Of a DNA stretch of 53,580 nt, positions 50,547 through 53,580 are shown in pieces; the first letter of the stretch is position 1, and every line of letters begins with the position of its first letter. The stretch lies in contig JAFGTP010000016.1 of NCBI GenBank assembly GCA_016934035.1, positions 1 to 53,580 of the forward strand. Direction: 5' to 3'. The notes under the pieces were generated by a model. It did not search any database. It was not told where the DNA came from and saw only the letters and a list, made by a program, of their open reading frames with translations. The DNA is from Fidelibacterota bacterium. GTDB taxonomy: Bacteria > Fidelibacterota > UBA2242 > JAFGTP01. Both the position numbers and the translations under genes were made by a program.

Positions 50547-52748
50547 ATGAGGTTAAAAAAACAAATGTATCCGAAAAAAATCCTAGTCAGTATAATTTTA
50601 ATATTTACTATTATTTCCGGTTCCCTGATTGCTGACGAAGTCAAATTCATCAGTATCGGTATGCTGCAAAACTGGTTTTCCAGTACGGGTTGTGAAATAG
50701 AAACCGGCCGAACTGGTGAAACAAGTGACCAGTTGGATGGATTTTCCTATCCCTCGCTTTATCCTGAACAGGATATGCAGGCCCAGAAAGCCCTTTGGAT
50801 TGGATGTAAAAACTACACCGATCCTCTGGCTGATAATAAAGTTTTCGAACGAAAAGTTGTTCACATCGGGCCCAGGGCAGTAGAAGAGGGCACCCAGATT
50901 ATGCCGGTTGATTTTACCATGTATGGAAAATTTAATCATCCGGCTGTCTTTGTAGACAATGTTCCCGGTACAGACCTGGCCTATGAAGACAAAGATGTTG
51001 TGGTCGATGAAGAATTGCTCAGTGATCGAATGCTCTATAACAAGTTCAATACAGCCATGGGAGTTACGGTTACCCGAAAAGTATTTGCCTTTGGCCAAAA
51101 AGGACAGGATGATTACTTTGTCTATGAATACACATTGAAAAATACTGGTATATACGATGAAGCCGTTAATAAACATAACCAGACCCTGAATGATGTGATC
51201 ATGTTCCTCCATTATCGATGGGGAATTAACAAATTTGGGTCCGTTTATAATACCGGAGGCTGGATGCCACAGTCTGCAACCTGGGGACACAATACCGTCA
51301 ATGAAGTATTGCACCCGAGTTTTGGTGATGATTATTATGGCACTTACTCTTTCCACGGACTACACTCTGCCTATACCGTTGTTATAAACAATGGAAACAA
51401 TTCTAATAATAACCACGGAGCACCGAGAGCTGTTGCAGCCGGCGGCGGTTCCAATGATGGTTTCCTGGGCTCATCCCAATTTCCCGGTACGGTTATGATT
51501 CATGCAGACAAATCACCCTCCGATCCAACCCATGATCCCAGTAAATTTGTCAGTGCCCCCTTTTTCTGGTCTGATGACCCACTGACCAATCCGCCTCACG
51601 ACCAGTTCAACGGAACAAAAATGAGTGCGGAATATGCCTGGATGAATGCTCCCCTGAACTCCCAGACCCATGCCCTGGATTTGAGTTATCCTCACAATCC
51701 GAGTTGGCAGGATGCTCCTTTTGATTATGTATCCAATGCTGATGGTCATCCGTCAGCCGGTGGCGGCGGCGTTTCTCAGGGTGTCGGATATGGTCCCTAT
51801 ACACTGGCTCCCGGCGACAGTGTCACCATTGTTGTGGCAGAATGTATCGGTGACCTGAGTTGGGAAGAAAAAATGAGAATCGGTAGAAAATTTTATTTTG
51901 AAGAAAAACCCTATGACCTTCCTGATGGTTCCACTACAGAAAATGTCTGGCAATACAAGGATGCCTGGGCTTTCAGTAGCCGGGATTCCTTGTTTAAGTC
52001 CTTTAACAAGGCGATTCTTGCCTATGAAAAAATTAAATCTGGAGAAGGTATTCCCACTCCGCCTCCGCCTCCTGCCTCCTTTACAGTAAATTCCGGTGGA
52101 GACAGAATTACTCTGGAATGGTCCGATAATGCTGAATCCTATCCCAGTTTTGCAGGATATAAAATCTACAGGCAGGTGGGTACACCGGATACGTCTTTTG
52201 CATTGATCTATGAATGTGGCGAAGGCACTGGAAATCCATTGGTCAATAAATACGAAGATAAATCAGCGGTTCGTGGTTTTGATTACTTCTATTATATCAC
52301 TTCCTTTGATAATGGCCAGGCTGACCCCAATGGTAAAACTCTGGAAAGCGGCCTGTTCTGGACAAGAACAGTCGAACCCGCCTATCTGAGAAGGCCACCG
52401 GAAGACAATTTGGATAAAATCCGCATTGTACCGAACCCGGTTAATATAAAAGCTGTCGGTTATCAATTTGGAATTGAAGCTAAAAACAGGCTGATGTTCT
52501 ACAATTTACCGCCGGTATGTGATATTAAAATCTATACCGAACGGGGAGATAAGATTACGACAATCCATCATACAGATGGGTCCGGTGATGAAGAATGGAA
52601 CATGAATACTTCATCACGTCAGGGAATTGTCAGCGGTGTCTATATCGCCTATATAGAAGCCCGTGCTGATTATATTGATGAATTAACAGGAGCAACTTTA
52701 ATAAAAAAAGGTGATTCCGTTGTCAAAAAATTCGTAGTAATCAAATAA
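50547..52748 (+). CDS. Large secreted protein with FN3-like domain and probable T9SS sorting tail
   Basis: This 733-residue protein has a signal peptide ending GSLIAD. The first 490 residues form a domain I do not recognise, rich in Asp, Gly and aromatic residues with His/Asn loops. A proline run near 508 leads to an FN3-like module (ITLEWSDNAESYPSFAGYKIYR). The C terminus, with IRIVPNPVNI, CDIKIYTERGDKI and final VKKFVVIK, matches the layout of a T9SS type A sorting domain. It lies 22 bases after the receptor gene and is probably its outer-membrane or surface partner. Confidence 0.65.
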   Translation: MRLKKQMYPKKILVSIILIFTIISGSLIADEVKFISIGMLQNWFSSTGCEIETGRTGETSDQLDGFSYPSLYPEQDMQAQKALWIGCKNYTDPLADNKVFERKVVHIGPRAVEEGTQIMPVDFTMYGKFNHPAVFVDNVPGTDLAYEDKDVVVDEELLSDRMLYNKFNTAMGVTVTRKVFAFGQKGQDDYFVYEYTLKNTGIYDEAVNKHNQTLNDVIMFLHYRWGINKFGSVYNTGGWMPQSATWGHNTVNEVLHPSFGDDYYGTYSFHGLHSAYTVVINNGNNSNNNHGAPRAVAAGGGSNDGFLGSSQFPGTVMIHADKSPSDPTHDPSKFVSAPFFWSDDPLTNPPHDQFNGTKMSAEYAWMNAPLNSQTHALDLSYPHNPSWQDAPFDYVSNADGHPSAGGGGVSQGVGYGPYTLAPGDSVTIVVAECIGDLSWEEKMRIGRKFYFEEKPYDLPDGSTTENVWQYKDAWAFSSRDSLFKSFNKAILAYEKIKSGEGIPTPPPPPASFTVNSGGDRITLEWSDNAESYPSFAGYKIYRQVGTPDTSFALIYECGEGTGNPLVNKYEDKSAVRGFDYFYYITSFDNGQADPNGKTLESGLFWTRTVEPAYLRRPPEDNLDKIRIVPNPVNIKAVGYQFGIEAKNRLMFYNLPPVCDIKIYTERGDKITTIHHTDGSGDEEWNMNTSSRQGIVSGVYIAYIEARADYIDELTGATLIKKGDSVVKKFVVIK

Positions 52749-52772
52749 TTAAAGCTATAAAAGGAGAAGAAA

Positions 52773-53408
52773 ATGAAACCAAAAGCAACCGGAAAAATTA
52801 TTATCATGACATTCTCCGCATTAATAATTTTTCTTTTTTCTATGTGTGAAGATTTTCAGGAAAAGACCTTTCAGCCTGATGATACCGATGCCTATGCCAT
52901 TGAAGTATTCAATGATACAAACCTTGTTGCGATTCCTGTAGGACAAGTAACTTTCGACGAAGCTTCCGGTTCTTACAGCATCAAAGCAGGACCAACAACC
53001 ACTTCTGGTTTGACCAATTATGCTGCAGTGATGAGTGTCTTAAGCGACAGCAATTTAACTGTAGAAGCCGGCACCCATCATTATCAGGTAGTCATCAGCA
53101 AAACCAGACAAAATGCTCTATTGCTAAATGTATCCGGCGACAAGGAATTACATGTCTATACAACCAGTTATGTTGATGTCAATGTTCATGATAACACCGG
53201 TTCTGCAATGGATGTTGACAGAAGTCATCCTTTTGAACTGGTTTCCGGTTTATATACTTACGATGTCGCCAAAGATCAATATCCAGTACCGACCATCAAA
53301 ACCAAAAGCGTTTTTGAACTGTCCAGTGGTGAATATGTGCTCAATATTACTGCAACTGAAGCAACCAAATTAACCACCTTTAGTCTTGTGGTTGTAGAAA
53401 AACAATAA
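52773..53408 (+). CDS. Small surface or periplasmic lipoprotein, unknown function
   Basis: This 211-residue protein has an N-terminal hydrophobic segment ending in LFSMCED, a likely lipobox with Cys near residue 25 (Met in place of the usual Gly or Ala). The mature part is predicted all-beta with repeated short strands and no cysteines, resembling small immunoglobulin-like lipoproteins. GGAG precedes the ATG by six or so bases. It lies between the large secreted protein and the PorV-like gene, in one operon. No family is recognised. Confidence 0.6.
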   Translation: MKPKATGKIIIMTFSALIIFLFSMCEDFQEKTFQPDDTDAYAIEVFNDTNLVAIPVGQVTFDEASGSYSIKAGPTTTSGLTNYAAVMSVLSDSNLTVEAGTHHYQVVISKTRQNALLLNVSGDKELHVYTTSYVDVNVHDNTGSAMDVDRSHPFELVSGLYTYDVAKDQYPVPTIKTKSVFELSSGEYVLNITATEATKLTTFSLVVVEKQ

Positions 53409-53424
53409 GCCAGGAGATTAAAGA

Positions 53425-53580
53425 ATGAAAATAAATACCAAAACCTACATAATCTTGATCAGTGCCCTTCTGATGATGATCAGTTTCTCCTTTGCTGAGG
53501 AAAAACTGGCGCAAACAGGGTTCCAGTTTTTAAGTGTGGCCACAGAGGCACAGGGCGGAAGCATGGCTAATGCCATGACC
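53425..53580 (+). CDS. PorV/PorQ-like outer-membrane protein (partial)
   Basis: The first 52 codons are inside the window. A signal peptide ends SFSFAEE, followed by GFQFLSVATEAQGGSMANAMT. This Gly-x-Gln-Phe-Leu plus Ala-x-Gly-Gly-Ser-Met-Ala-x-Ala pattern is the start of the PorV/PorQ (UPF0164) barrel family. PorV is the T9SS shuttle protein in Bacteroidota. AGGAG at 53412-53416 supports the start. The rest lies beyond the window. Confidence 0.65.
   Translation, partial: MKINTKTYIILISALLMMISFSFAEEKLAQTGFQFLSVATEAQGGSMANAMT

Noticed and set aside
1..53580. CRISPR array, prophage or insertion sequence
   Set aside because: No regularly spaced direct repeats, transposase, integrase or phage structural genes were found in the window.

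Overview
The window reads as a chromosomal segment of an uncultured Gram-negative bacterium of the Fibrobacterota-Chlorobiota-Bacteroidota (FCB) superphylum. The pointers are T9SS-type C-terminal sorting domains (22.8 kb and 52.5 kb), a PorV/PorQ-like protein at the right edge, a TonB-dependent receptor with a carboxypeptidase-regulatory-like domain, outer-membrane lipoproteins, and a phosphofructokinase with PPi-type residues. Neomarinimicrobiota, Calditrichota or KSB1-like lineages are plausible, but I cannot fix the phylum without a search. DNA is moderately AT-rich with AT-rich gaps. Shine-Dalgarno sites are usually clear, and TTG starts with strong Shine-Dalgarno sites recur.

Layout. 1-300: the tail of a probable GIY-YIG nuclease followed by three copies of a palindromic repeat. 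953-11722: a one-strand type IV pilus-like operon. Its order is major pilin, PilC, PilB, two minor pilin-like proteins, PilT, a PilM-PilN fusion, a PilO-PilP-like fusion, and a secretin ending in a SPOR domain. The pilins have only a two- to four-residue leader and no Glu5, and no prepilin peptidase is present. A palindrome sits over the -10 of the pilin promoter, and a terminator follows the pilin. 11.9-14.7 kb: an S9 peptidase split into two frames. 14.7-19.3 kb: rlmG, mscS, a yehS-like gene and glmS. 19.7-24.3 kb: a secreted GH13 enzyme, a methyltransferase, a secreted rhodanese with a T9SS tail, and the phosphofructokinase. 24.6-29.3 kb (reverse strand): an MscS channel with a cyclic-nucleotide-binding domain, a HAD phosphatase and the delta-1-pyrroline-5-carboxylate dehydrogenase.

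29.6-40.7 kb is a housekeeping block: tRNA-Val, thrS, infC (AUU start), rpmI, rplT, pheS, pheT, a coiled-coil protein, zapA, rny, folD, a nitroreductase and lgt. 40.8-47.1 kb: a secreted C1-type peptidase, a GH20 hexosaminidase, a sodium:solute symporter and an NlpC/P60-like lipoprotein. The last three could together cut and import amino-sugar polymers or peptidoglycan fragments. 47.4-53.6 kb: an outer-membrane cluster of TonB-dependent receptor, large secreted protein with FN3 and sorting tail, small lipoprotein and PorV-like protein, which runs off the window.

The strongest candidates for something under-described are the pilus locus with its fused alignment subcomplex and SPOR secretin, the GIY-YIG-linked repeats, and the outer-membrane cluster at the end.
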